The position numbers and the translations under genes are program-made. A stretch of 64,000 bases of DNA from an uncultured Duncaniella sp. GTDB lineage: Bacteria; Bacteroidota; Bacteroidia; Bacteroidales; Muribaculaceae. How positions within the stretch are numbered: the first letter of the stretch is position 1; each line of letters opens with the position of its first letter. Shown one piece after another: positions 42,726 through 52,404 of this stretch. The stretch covers positions 62,001 to 126,000 of the forward strand of contig CAJTJG010000005.1 in NCBI GenBank assembly GCA_910576785.1, in the 5' to 3' direction. The notes beneath the pieces are model-generated. The model did no database searches and was not told where the DNA came from. It saw only the letters and a program-made list of their open reading frames with translations.

Positions 42726-44027
42726 ATGAACAAAAAGACATTTACAACATCACTGCTTGCCACCTCACTGGTCCTCAGTGCATATGCCGCAGATGACGTG
42801 TGGAGCTATGCGGAGTGTGTTGACTATGCGAGAAGCAACAACATCTCGCTGCAGAAACTCCGGCTCAGCGAACAGGTATCCGGACTCGAGCTCGAGGAAG
42901 CTCAGGCCCAGTGGCAACCCACTCTCGACTTCAACACCACCCACGGATTCACCAACTCCCCGTGGCGTTCGTCCGACAGCAATGCCTACAACGGACAGGT
43001 GGGATTCAATGCCGGCTGGACTGTGTGGAACGGCGGCGAACGCGAGAAAACCATCGAACGCAACAAGCTCAACACCGAGATCAGCCGTCTCGACACCGAA
43101 GATGCCATACGCACCCTGGAGACCGACCTCCTGCAGGTATACCTCAACATCCTCTACGCCCGCGAAGCGATAGCCATATATGAAGAAGCTGAGAAACTGA
43201 GCGGCGCCCAGGCCGAACGCATGCGCCAGCTCATGGATGCGGGACGTGCCTCCAAAGTGGACTATGCTCAGCTGAAAGCCCAGCATCAGCAGGACATCTA
43301 CAATCTGGTGAACTCGCAGGGCACCTACGACACCCGGCGCATGGAGCTGAAAAAACTCCTCGAGCTCGGTATTGACCGCGACATAACACTTGCCGATGTC
43401 GAGATCTCAGCCTCACAGATTCTCGCCGCGCTCCCCCCGGTGGACGAGAGCTACCGTCTGGCCGTACAGACCGACCTCAAACTGAAAGGGCTGGAACTTG
43501 AGGAGGACGGCGCGGAGCTCGACGTTGCCATAGCACGCGCCTCCGGCATGCCCAGAATATCTCTCAACGCCGGTGTCAGCACCGGATACTACGCTCCCGG
43601 CGATAACTTCGGCACACAGCTCAAGCAAGCCTTCAACGAGAATATCGGACTGACACTTGCCATACCCATACTCGACAACAAACGCACCAAGACGGCAGTG
43701 GCACGTGCCCGGGTACAGCAGCTCAATGCACGTCTCGACGCCGACCAGCGCCACACCGAGCTCGCCCAGGCCGTGGAAAACTGGTATATCGACACACGCT
43801 CGGCCCAGAGCCGATATCAGGCCGCCGAGCAGCAGCTCGAGTCAGCCATGGCCACCGACGAACTGACCAACGAACAGTTCTCCCTCGGACTTGTGAACAC
43901 CATCGATCTGATGACCGCCCACAATAATCTCGTGGAGGCACGCCAGGCTCTCCTACAGGCCAAGTACATGGCTCTGCTCGGACAAAAAATGATTGAATAT
44001 TACAGAACATCAACAGTATCATTATGA
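42726..44027 (+). CDS. TolC-family outer membrane efflux protein
   Basis: The 433-aa protein has a signal peptide (MNKKTFTTSLLATSLVLSAYA) and two long coiled-coil repeats of the TolC/OEP fold: WSYAECVDYARSNNISLQKLRL, the alanine- and glutamine-rich helices, and FSLGLVNTIDLMTAHNNLVEAR. It forms the outer membrane channel for the MacA/MacB genes behind it. ATG 42726 is chosen from the signal peptide and promoter. It overlaps the next gene by four bases. Confidence 0.93.
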   Translation: MNKKTFTTSLLATSLVLSAYAADDVWSYAECVDYARSNNISLQKLRLSEQVSGLELEEAQAQWQPTLDFNTTHGFTNSPWRSSDSNAYNGQVGFNAGWTVWNGGEREKTIERNKLNTEISRLDTEDAIRTLETDLLQVYLNILYAREAIAIYEEAEKLSGAQAERMRQLMDAGRASKVDYAQLKAQHQQDIYNLVNSQGTYDTRRMELKKLLELGIDRDITLADVEISASQILAALPPVDESYRLAVQTDLKLKGLELEEDGAELDVAIARASGMPRISLNAGVSTGYYAPGDNFGTQLKQAFNENIGLTLAIPILDNKRTKTAVARARVQQLNARLDADQRHTELAQAVENWYIDTRSAQSRYQAAEQQLESAMATDELTNEQFSLGLVNTIDLMTAHNNLVEARQALLQAKYMALLGQKMIEYYRTSTVSL

Positions 44028-45205
44028 AAACGTTGTCAAGAATCTTATCGCCATTGGCATTTATTTTGATCCTAAGTGCTTGCGGGAAAGAAAACGGCGT
44101 GAAGCTCGATACCGTAAGGGTTGAGAAAGGAGAGCTTACCGAAACCGTGACCGCCACCGGCACGGTGGAGTCTGTCACACAGGTGGATGTAGGTACACAG
44201 GTCACCGGTATAATCGACAAACTCTATGCCGACTTCAACTCCATCGTGAAGAAAGGCGAGTTGATAGCTGAGATTGAGAAGACCGTACTCGAAAGCGACT
44301 ACAAAAGCGCCGAGGCCAATGTGAAATCCGCACAATACACCTACGAGTACAACCGCACCAACTACGAGCGCGACAAAGCCCTGCATGACAAACAGCTGAT
44401 AAGCGACTACGAATTCCAGACATCGAAGAAGGACTACGAGGTATCAAAAGCCACCTTCGACAAGGCCGTGGCCGATCGTGTCAGAGCCGCCAAAAATCTC
44501 AACTACGCCGAGATATATTCCCCCATCGACGGTATCATTATATCGAGAGACGTAGAGGTAGGACAGACCGTGGTGTCAAGCATGAACGTGGCCAACCTGT
44601 ATACCATCGCCGATCTCGACAACATGCAGGTGGTGGGCAACGTCGACGAGGCTGACATAGGTCAGGTGAAAGTCGGGCAGAAAGTCACATTCTCAGTCGA
44701 CGCATATCCCGACGACATGTTCGAGGGCACCGTGACACAGGTACGCCTGTCCCCCACCACCGAGAGCAACGTTGTGACCTACGAGGTGATAGTAGGCGTC
44801 CCAAATCCCGACCACAAACTGATACCGGGTCTCACGGCCAACCTCACCATATACACCATGAGCGAACAGAACGTGCTCATGCTCCCCGCCAGCGCCTTCA
44901 CATTCGAGCCCGTCGACTACCCCGACAACAAGAATCTGCCCGAGATCGGCAAGAGAATCGACAAGGGAACGCTCTCACCCGACCAAAGAGGCATATGGGT
45001 GGTGGAGGGCAATTCGCTTGTCAACAAGATCGTCACCATCGGCATGACCAACGGCATAAAGACCAGCATCCTTGACGGCATCACAGAGGGTGCGGTTGTA
45101 GCCACCGGCTATGACGCTGCAACCTCCATGGGCCAACCTGAGGAACCTGCCGATATGAAAAGCCCGTTCGCTCCACAGCCCCCGGGCCGCAACAAAAAGA
45201 AATAG
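44024..45205 (+). CDS. macA: MacA-like periplasmic adaptor (membrane fusion) lipoprotein
   Basis: The 393-aa adaptor is a lipoprotein (lipobox LSAC, Cys20) with the HlyD/MacA order: barrel-sandwich part (VTATGTVESVTQVDVGTQVTG), coiled-coil hairpin (about 90-145), lipoyl return (YAEIYSPIDGIIISRDVEVGQ) and beta-barrel. It bridges the MacB pump and TolC channel. The C-terminus is rich in Pro, Lys and Asn. It lies 12 bases before the ATPase gene. Confidence 0.92.
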   Translation: MKTLSRILSPLAFILILSACGKENGVKLDTVRVEKGELTETVTATGTVESVTQVDVGTQVTGIIDKLYADFNSIVKKGELIAEIEKTVLESDYKSAEANVKSAQYTYEYNRTNYERDKALHDKQLISDYEFQTSKKDYEVSKATFDKAVADRVRAAKNLNYAEIYSPIDGIIISRDVEVGQTVVSSMNVANLYTIADLDNMQVVGNVDEADIGQVKVGQKVTFSVDAYPDDMFEGTVTQVRLSPTTESNVVTYEVIVGVPNPDHKLIPGLTANLTIYTMSEQNVLMLPASAFTFEPVDYPDNKNLPEIGKRIDKGTLSPDQRGIWVVEGNSLVNKIVTIGMTNGIKTSILDGITEGAVVATGYDAATSMGQPEEPADMKSPFAPQPPGRNKKK

Positions 45206-45217
45206 ACCGTATACGAT

Positions 45218-45958
45218 ATGAAAGAGATAATCCGCGTTGACGATCTTCGCCGCGAATTCATCGTGGGAGGAGAAAAGGTGAAAGCCCTGCGTGGCGTCAC
45301 CTTCTCCATCCGCGAGGGTGAGTTCGTCACCATAATGGGAGCTTCCGGATCCGGAAAATCAACCTTGCTCAATATCCTCGGATGTCTGGACACACCCTCC
45401 TCAGGTATCTACGAGCTTGATGGCATATCCGTGCAGTCCATGAGCAAAAACCAGCGGGCTGTGACACGCAACCGCAAGATTGGATTCGTGTTTCAGAATT
45501 ACAACCTCCTCCCCAAGACCACAGCTATCGAAAACGTCGAGCTGCCGCTCCTCTACAACTCGGCGGTCAGCTCGCGCGAACGGCGCGAACGTGCCGAGCG
45601 TGCTCTCGAAGCCGTGGGGCTCAAGGAGCGCATGTTCCACAAGAGCAACCAGATGTCCGGCGGACAGCAGCAGCGCGTGGCCATAGCCCGCGCCCTTGTC
45701 AACGATCCGGTGATCATACTCGCCGACGAGGCCACCGGCAATCTTGACACACGCACATCCTTCAGCATCCTCACGCTCTTTCAGGACCTCCACCGCCGCG
45801 GACGCACTATCATCTTTGTCACACACAATCCCGAACTCTCCGACTATTCCTCGCGCAACATCGTGCTGCGCGACGGCAAAGTGATAGCCGACACATACAA
45901 CGACAACCCGAAGTCAGCCCACGAGGCATTGATGGCTCTTCCCAAAGACAACGACTGA
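45218..45958 (+). CDS. MacB/LolD-type ABC transporter ATPase
   Basis: The 246-aa ATPase has Walker A GASGSGKSTLL, Q-loop VFQNYNLLP, signature QMSGGQQQRVAIA and Walker B VIILADEATGNLD. This set is typical of MacB and LolD, which power mechanotransmission rather than transport across the inner membrane. In the E. coli MacB these domains are fused to the permease; here they are split over two genes. Its stop overlaps the permease start by one base. Confidence 0.95.
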   Translation: MKEIIRVDDLRREFIVGGEKVKALRGVTFSIREGEFVTIMGASGSGKSTLLNILGCLDTPSSGIYELDGISVQSMSKNQRAVTRNRKIGFVFQNYNLLPKTTAIENVELPLLYNSAVSSRERRERAERALEAVGLKERMFHKSNQMSGGQQQRVAIARALVNDPVIILADEATGNLDTRTSFSILTLFQDLHRRGRTIIFVTHNPELSDYSSRNIVLRDGKVIADTYNDNPKSAHEALMALPKDND

Positions 45959-47175
45959 TGAAATTCGCCAACTTACTCAAAATAGCGCTGAAAGCCCTCA
46001 ATAACAACAAACTGAGATGCTTCCTCACCATGCTCGGCATCATCATAGGTGTCGCGTCGGTCATCACCATGCTTGCCATTGGCCAAGGGTCCAAGAACAG
46101 CATCAAGGCCCAGATCTCAGAGATGGGGTCCAATATGATAATGATACATCCCGGCAGCATGCAGCGTGGAGGCGTGAGGCAGAGCGCCGACGACATGCAG
46201 TCGCTTGAAGTGGCCGACTACGAGGCATTGCAGTCCCTCCCGGGCATTGCGGCCATATCACCATCGGTCAATTCCGGAGGTCAGCTCGTCAACGGCAACA
46301 ACAACTATCCCTCCACCATCTACGGTGTCACGCCCGACTATCTCGACATTCGCAAACTCAAGGTCAAGGACGGCTCCATGTTTACCGAATATGACATAAA
46401 GTCTGCCGGAAAAGTTTGTGTGCTGGGCAAGACCGTGGTAGACAATCTCTTTCCCAACGGAGAAGACCCCGTGGGGCGTGTGATCCGTTTCGGCAAGATT
46501 CCCATGACGGTCATAGGTGTACTCGAATCCAAGGGCACCAACTCCATGGGCATGGACCAGGATGATGTCGTGCTCGCTCCATACACTACTGTCATGAAGC
46601 GCATCCTTGCCATCGACTATCTGCAAGGGCTCTTCGCCAGTGCCGTCGACGAGAACCACACGGAGGAGACCATCGACGCCATCACCGGTATACTCCGTCA
46701 GCAACACAAGATAAAGGATGGCGAGGATGACGACTTCGAGATACGCTCCCAGCAGGAACTCAGCGAGATGATGAACTCCACCTCCGACATGATGACCGTG
46801 CTCCTCGCCTGCATAGCCGGGATCTCGCTTCTGGTAGGCGGCATCGGCATCATGAACATCATGTTTGTATCCGTCACCGAACGCACACGCGAGATCGGTC
46901 TGCGCATGTCCATCGGCGCCCGAGGCATCGATATACTCTCGCAGTTCCTCATCGAAGCCGTGATCATAAGCGTTACCGGCGGAGTGATAGGTATCATCAT
47001 AGGCGTCCTTGCATCCTGGCTCGTGACGGTGATAGCCCACTGGCCTGTTTACATACAGCTCTATTCCGTGGCCCTCTCATTCGCAGTGTGCACCGTCACC
47101 GGCGTATTCTTCGGATGGTATCCCGCCAAGAAAGCCGCCGCGCTCGACCCCATCGAGGCCATACGCTACGAATAG
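45958..47175 (+). CDS. MacB-type ABC transporter permease (FtsX fold)
   Basis: The 405-aa permease has one N-terminal helix, a large periplasmic domain (about 45-280) and three C-terminal helices, as in MacB. Motifs: LTMLGIIIGVASVITMLAIG at the start and GIGIMNIMFVSVTERTREIGLR in the FtsX domain. The pump with its ATPase, MacA and TolC exports molecules such as macrolides, toxins or siderophores; the substrate is unknown. It ends two bases before the convergent hemW stop. Confidence 0.95.
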   Translation: MKFANLLKIALKALNNNKLRCFLTMLGIIIGVASVITMLAIGQGSKNSIKAQISEMGSNMIMIHPGSMQRGGVRQSADDMQSLEVADYEALQSLPGIAAISPSVNSGGQLVNGNNNYPSTIYGVTPDYLDIRKLKVKDGSMFTEYDIKSAGKVCVLGKTVVDNLFPNGEDPVGRVIRFGKIPMTVIGVLESKGTNSMGMDQDDVVLAPYTTVMKRILAIDYLQGLFASAVDENHTEETIDAITGILRQQHKIKDGEDDDFEIRSQQELSEMMNSTSDMMTVLLACIAGISLLVGGIGIMNIMFVSVTERTREIGLRMSIGARGIDILSQFLIEAVIISVTGGVIGIIIGVLASWLVTVIAHWPVYIQLYSVALSFAVCTVTGVFFGWYPAKKAAALDPIEAIRYE

Positions 47176-47177
47176 GC

Positions 47178-48272
47178 TCAGACCACGATCAGCCTGCGCA
47201 TCACAGCATCAGAGCGCAGCCATCTCTCCTCAGGGATAGCCACACGGCCCGGCTGTGTGGCTATCAGCTCACCCTCTGCCATGAGCCGCTCCACCTCCGC
47301 CATCACCTCAGGATAAGCGTCCAATCCTGTGGTGTCCAGTCCGGCCGAAGTGCGCAGCGATGTTATGATGCGGTCATTGAGCCTTTCCAGCTCATTCTCT
47401 TCCTCAACTATGCCGAACGCCTCACCACGTGAAGCCACATATCCCCTCAGGTCTGACGGATTATAACTCCTGACGCCATCTATCATCGAATGCGCCCCCG
47501 GGCCGAGACCGATATAATCACTTCCGTCCCAATAGCCGGAATTATGAATCGCCTCCCGGCCCGGAAGGGCAAAATTCGATATCTCGTAATGCACATATCC
47601 GGCCCGGCGCAGAGCCGTGCAGAGCATATCGTACATAGCGCATGCAGTCCGCTCGTCAGCCTCCTCCACCTTTCCTTGCTCAAGCATCACGCCCAGCCGT
47701 GTACGGGGCTCATAGCTTAGCAGATAGGCCGATATATGCTCCGGACGCAGAGCAAGCATCCGTTCTATCGACCGTTCCCACGACCGGAGTGTCTGGCCGG
47801 GCAGTCCGTAGATAAGGTCGCACGATATATTTCCTATTCCACCCTCGCGGAGCGTGGCGAACGCCTCCTCAGCCCGGCGTCCGGAATGCCGCCGGCCTAT
47901 GAAGCGCAGCTCCCCGTCGTCAAACGACTGTATACCCATGCTCACGCGGTTGACAACCGTCCCGCAGGTCAGTCTTTCCACCCATCCGGGGGTGACGTCA
48001 TCGGGATTTGCCTCCACAGTACATTCGGCCAACCGGCTCCCCGCCGGAAACACCGAAAGCATACGCACAAGGCTCTCCACCGGAAGTGACGAAGGAGTCC
48101 CCCCGCCCACATATATTGTCGAGATATCTCCGAGCCCGTCCCCGTCGCGGTGTGTCCACTCCATACCTACGGTGTCCACATACTTCTCCATCAGCTCCGT
48201 GCGTGGAGTGGAATAGAAATCACAGTAGGCGCACTTCGATCTGCAGAACGGCACATGCACATATACCTTCAT
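47178..48272 (-). CDS. hemW: HemW-like radical SAM heme chaperone
   Basis: The 364-aa radical SAM protein has the cluster motif CRSKCAYCDF (Cys10, 14, 17) near its N-terminus. HemN would have a fourth Cys (CxC), but here it is CDF, as in HemW. Further motifs are YVGGGTPSSL, NRVSMGIQSF and GLPGQT. HemW binds and delivers heme; it is not the oxidase. It closes the uvrA-holB-nuclease operon, 11 bases downstream. Confidence 0.93.
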   Translation of the reverse strand: MKVYVHVPFCRSKCAYCDFYSTPRTELMEKYVDTVGMEWTHRDGDGLGDISTIYVGGGTPSSLPVESLVRMLSVFPAGSRLAECTVEANPDDVTPGWVERLTCGTVVNRVSMGIQSFDDGELRFIGRRHSGRRAEEAFATLREGGIGNISCDLIYGLPGQTLRSWERSIERMLALRPEHISAYLLSYEPRTRLGVMLEQGKVEEADERTACAMYDMLCTALRRAGYVHYEISNFALPGREAIHNSGYWDGSDYIGLGPGAHSMIDGVRSYNPSDLRGYVASRGEAFGIVEEENELERLNDRIITSLRTSAGLDTTGLDAYPEVMAEVERLMAEGELIATQPGRVAIPEERWLRSDAVMRRLIVV

Positions 48273-48283
48273 GTCATTGCAAT

Positions 48284-51277
48284 TTAGTTATTTCTACGGC
48301 AGATGGGTTTGAACGAGCAGAACGCACACGAATGGTCGTCAGGAGCCTGAGTGAACGGCACCTTCGGATCAAATATCTCCTCCACCACCCGCCGGAATCC
48401 CGCCATGAACTCCTCGTTTATCTCCCTGTAGTCCTCGAGCGGCGCCCTGTTCATTGATATCGGAGCCAACCCGAGTGTGGAAAGCGTCTTGAGCTGATAA
48501 ATCACCGGCTTCACCGGTCCGTTGTAGCCTGTCTCCTCGGCATAGGCGTTGCAGTAGAACATAAGCTGCATGATAGCCTTGCGTCGGTCGGCGACCGTGT
48601 TGTCAAACAACTGGTCAACGGATGTGAACGATGTCTTGTCCGATCCAGTCTTATAGTCCACTATCCTCACCGTCCCCGCTCCGGGCGTTCCGTAATGCCC
48701 CTCGGGATACACCCGGTCAATGCGGTCGATGATCTGCTGGATATTTATGCTCAGGCTGTCATTGATCCTCATCACCCTCCTCACAGGATACTCCGCAGCT
48801 ATGAAGTCAAACGGTGTGATGCGCTTCTCATCCCTGAACATAAGCTTTACAAAATGCTTTATTATCACCCCAAGCACCTTGGCCTCACCGACAAGCGCCC
48901 GCGTCGACCCCTCGGGCAGTTTGTTGAAACCGGTATTGATGATCTCCGTTATTATACGGTCGAGGTAAGCGGCCGAGTTGATCACGGAGTCGAGCATATC
49001 GGAAGTGATCTTCACCTCATCGGCCTCACCCTTGAACTCCTTGTACACCCTTTCTACCACAGCATGCAGTATGCTTCCGTATGTCCCTGAGTCCATATAG
49101 TCTATCACCTCCTCGTCAAGATCGAGTCGGCACATGCGCTTGAGATAGAACGACAGCGGACAGTTTATATAGTCATTTATCGACGATGCCGACAGTGTGC
49201 GTGTCCCGCCACCGGGAGTAAACTCCATGAGTTTCGCCATTATCTCGGGAGTCTTGGGTATGGAGAGTTCGGTCTCGCCGCCAGGCGACACATTATATGT
49301 CAGCATGTCGTGATGCACCTTGCTTTCGGGATAGAGATAGAGCAACTGCGCTATGTAGCGCGACATCTCGCTATTCTTTCCCGATATGTTGCGTGCGTCA
49401 TAGAGCAGTCTCACCCTCGAGGCTCGCGATATGAGGCGGTAGAACGAGTAGGCGAATATCGACTCCTGAAAATCGCTCGTCGACATGCCGTAACTTTTCC
49501 TGAGCGAATCCGGTATGAACGACCGGGTGTAGAGCCTGCGGGGAAACATACGCTCATTCATCGACAGGATGATGAGATTCTCGAAATCCAATGCTCTGGT
49601 CTCAAGGACGCCCATCATCTGAAGCCCCTTCAGCGGCTCGCCGGTGAAGTTTACCACCGTCGAGGATATGGCCCTCTGCAACAGCTGTATGAAAGTCATC
49701 TCTCTCATCGTCACACCGCTGCGGTCTATTGCGCCCTTGAGTTCGTCGAGCGCATCAAGATAGGAACGTATGAAGTATTCCTCCACATCGTCAGGCACAC
49801 TCTCCTGACTGTCGTCAATATCGGCATCCTCCTCACTCTCCTTCCGACTCGCCACCGAGGCAAGCAGCGAGCTTAGGAGCGAATGGAAATAGCCATACAC
49901 CTCATCCACCGAATTGGAATCACTTACCGCGCTGAACACAAATGACAGCGACGGGGTCTCCTGCGCCACAAGTTCCTGCGGCACGAGATAAAGACGTCTG
50001 TCTGTGACAAGCTTTGTAAGAACGGCACACCCTTCTCCATCCACACGTCTCAGAAGCGGATGGGCCGTGAGCGTGCGTACATCGTCGAAGAAAAAGCTCC
50101 ACTCATCACGCGAGCACTGAGCCCGTAACTGCAGCGATACCACCGAGGATATGAACGATGCAAATGATGTGGCCCTCATAGGGAAACCCATCGTCACATT
50201 GAGCGACGTTATCTCCTGTGGCACCGAGTGGACCATCGGCACAAACAGATTCTCATCCGGCAGGACCACAGCCGTGTTGATCGCATTGTCGGGTGCAGAT
50301 ATCGCCCCCTCGCTCACCCACCGTGACAACTGGTCGCCGGCAGCTTTGGCCTCACCTATTGCCGAAGGGATACCGGTGACGTGTATTTCCGGAAATCCCG
50401 ACGGCTCGGCTCCGTCATCCTCAAGTCTGTACATCGACGGAAAACAACGGGCATTCCTCATCATGAACCGCGACGCCCTGTTACCCTCCGTAAGCATGGC
50501 CGGCGAGGCGATGTCCCAATAGAAGTCGGCCATACCTCTCACCTGCAGATTGGAGCATATACGCAATTCCGCAAGCGAAAGCACATTGAACCCCACGAAA
50601 ATATATCGCCGGAACGGCAGACGATCGTTGGTGAGACTGCGCAGACGTCCCACAGCCTCACGGGCCATCATCCCCTCAGTAGCGAGTCCGCGTGCCAGGA
50701 GTGCATCCCGGAAATTATGATAAAGCGGGTCAAGCACCTCCCATAGTTTCAGGAACTTCCCCTCGAGCGGAGTGCTGGTGCCGTTGTGCAGATGCTTCCA
50801 GAACTCCTCGGGCGACTGACGCTCGAACTGCGCACCCCAATAGCGCTCGAGTATCTCCTCCTGCTCCGGCGTGAGAAAGCTTGAGCTGATCTCCCTGTAG
50901 CGTTTCAGATTGACAAAAAGCCTCGACGGATCCACAAGATACAGATCCACATCGTTGAAGTCATTGAGTATCATCTCGCCCCAGAACATGAAGCGGTCAA
51001 AATCGGCAATGTCGCCGCTCAGACGGCTATACTCGTTGTAGAGGGTGAACAGCCGGTCGAGGCGCGGGGCCAAGGCATACGGAGTGAGCGATGCCGTCAT
51101 CTCCGAGATTGTGGAGATAGCCGGAAGTATCAGAGGCATGCCGGCAGAGCCGGTAGTGAGATAATGACGGAAAAAGACTCCGCTTCGCTTGTTGGGAAAC
51201 ACAAAGCAGTAGTCCATCATATTCTCCCGCTCGTTGGCAAGATATGCCTCGGCTACCTGCCTGAGAAATGGCTTCAT
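48284..51277 (-). CDS. AddB/RexB-like PD-(D/E)XK nuclease with Fe-S cluster motif
   Basis: The 997-aa protein has an inactive helicase-like body without a clear Walker A and a C-terminal PD-(D/E)XK nuclease (about 700-997). Nuclease text: GTYGSILHAVVERVYKEFKG, FIAAEYPVRRVM and VRIVDYKTGSDK. Four cysteines fit the AddB Fe-S staple: Cys in INCPLSFYLKRMC, then CAFCSFKPIC near the end. AddB works with AddA in end resection and recombination. No addA gene is in the window. It overlaps holB by four bases. Confidence 0.85.
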   Translation of the reverse strand: MKPFLRQVAEAYLANERENMMDYCFVFPNKRSGVFFRHYLTTGSAGMPLILPAISTISEMTASLTPYALAPRLDRLFTLYNEYSRLSGDIADFDRFMFWGEMILNDFNDVDLYLVDPSRLFVNLKRYREISSSFLTPEQEEILERYWGAQFERQSPEEFWKHLHNGTSTPLEGKFLKLWEVLDPLYHNFRDALLARGLATEGMMAREAVGRLRSLTNDRLPFRRYIFVGFNVLSLAELRICSNLQVRGMADFYWDIASPAMLTEGNRASRFMMRNARCFPSMYRLEDDGAEPSGFPEIHVTGIPSAIGEAKAAGDQLSRWVSEGAISAPDNAINTAVVLPDENLFVPMVHSVPQEITSLNVTMGFPMRATSFASFISSVVSLQLRAQCSRDEWSFFFDDVRTLTAHPLLRRVDGEGCAVLTKLVTDRRLYLVPQELVAQETPSLSFVFSAVSDSNSVDEVYGYFHSLLSSLLASVASRKESEEDADIDDSQESVPDDVEEYFIRSYLDALDELKGAIDRSGVTMREMTFIQLLQRAISSTVVNFTGEPLKGLQMMGVLETRALDFENLIILSMNERMFPRRLYTRSFIPDSLRKSYGMSTSDFQESIFAYSFYRLISRASRVRLLYDARNISGKNSEMSRYIAQLLYLYPESKVHHDMLTYNVSPGGETELSIPKTPEIMAKLMEFTPGGGTRTLSASSINDYINCPLSFYLKRMCRLDLDEEVIDYMDSGTYGSILHAVVERVYKEFKGEADEVKITSDMLDSVINSAAYLDRIITEIINTGFNKLPEGSTRALVGEAKVLGVIIKHFVKLMFRDEKRITPFDFIAAEYPVRRVMRINDSLSINIQQIIDRIDRVYPEGHYGTPGAGTVRIVDYKTGSDKTSFTSVDQLFDNTVADRRKAIMQLMFYCNAYAEETGYNGPVKPVIYQLKTLSTLGLAPISMNRAPLEDYREINEEFMAGFRRVVEEIFDPKVPFTQAPDDHSCAFCSFKPICRRNN

Positions 51278-52404
51278 GACTCTTTTATCAATATGATCAT
51301 CTTTATCGCGAAGTCAAAATTCACGATGTTGCCGTTGGCATTCCCGGCTATGTCGACCGATGCCTTGTCCATGGCACTCACTATGCGCTCGGCATTGTTC
51401 ACTGTGATGAACCGTGCGAAATTCTTCGAGAAATTACCCTCCTCGCGGTTGAGATAATTAAGCTCCGGACACCGGTAGTTATATATGAAATTCTCGCGCA
51501 CAAGACGTGTGGCATACGCATAGAAGCGCACCTCATGGCCGCGGCCCATCGATGTGATCTCCTGAGCCCATTCCTTCAGGCCCTTCACATCCCTCTGGTA
51601 TGCGAGACGCATCAGCCTGACGAAATAGTCAAAGAACATGCGCGATATGCTTGTGGCATCCGTGGCGCGCAGTGCCGCGTTCATATCGCCGCAGGCATTG
51701 TGGGCAAGCGCCAGCGCGTCCACAGGATCCATGGCCAGACGCCTCACCAGATGGTCGGCCACCGTTGCGTCATCAAGCCGGGCTATCTCCATCGGACGGC
51801 AACGCGACCGGATCGTAGGCAGAATCGATGCGGCATTGTCGCTCACGAGCACGAACACCACACCCTCCCACGGCTCCTCGATAAGTTTCAGAAGTTTGTT
51901 TGCAGCATCCTCGTTCATTCGCTCAGGGAGCCATATCAGAGCTATCTTACAGCTCGACACGGTAGCTGTGACGGCCATCCTCTCCTCCAGGCGCCGGCTC
52001 TCGCTCACATATATGACCGGTTGCGCGTTCTTCTTGTCGAACGATCCTATCCATCTGTCAAGATCCATATACGGACTGGACGCGACAAACTCCTTGAACT
52101 CCTCCATATAGTCGTCCGACACCGGCGCCTTGTGTTTCTCATCCTTCACGACAGGAAACACATACATCATGTCGACATGATTGAAATGCTGATGCTGGAT
52201 GCAATCGGGACACTCGCCGCACGGCTCGCCGTCGGGCGTATGTGACCGGCAGTGGATATATTGCGCCAGCGCACGGGCCAGAAGGAATTTGCCCGAGCCG
52301 GACGGCCCGTGAAGCAGCAGTGCGTGTGGCACCTTTCCGTCATCCACCAGATTGCGCAGCTGCCTCTTCACATGATCGTGCGACGGTATCTCCTTGAATT
52401 TCAT
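51274..52404 (-). CDS. holB: DNA polymerase III delta' subunit
   Basis: The 376-aa clamp-loader subunit has a zinc-binding segment CGECPDC and a P-loop that reads GPSGSGKF, with Phe in place of Thr or Ser after Lys. E. coli delta' also has a non-functional P-loop, so this suits delta' more than DnaX. A sensor region ALIWLPERMNEDAANKLLKL and IRSRCRP (SRC motif) follow. It shares a four-base overlap with both neighbours. Confidence 0.9.
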   Translation of the reverse strand: MKFKEIPSHDHVKRQLRNLVDDGKVPHALLLHGPSGSGKFLLARALAQYIHCRSHTPDGEPCGECPDCIQHQHFNHVDMMYVFPVVKDEKHKAPVSDDYMEEFKEFVASSPYMDLDRWIGSFDKKNAQPVIYVSESRRLEERMAVTATVSSCKIALIWLPERMNEDAANKLLKLIEEPWEGVVFVLVSDNAASILPTIRSRCRPMEIARLDDATVADHLVRRLAMDPVDALALAHNACGDMNAALRATDATSISRMFFDYFVRLMRLAYQRDVKGLKEWAQEITSMGRGHEVRFYAYATRLVRENFIYNYRCPELNYLNREEGNFSKNFARFITVNNAERIVSAMDKASVDIAGNANGNIVNFDFAIKMIILIKES

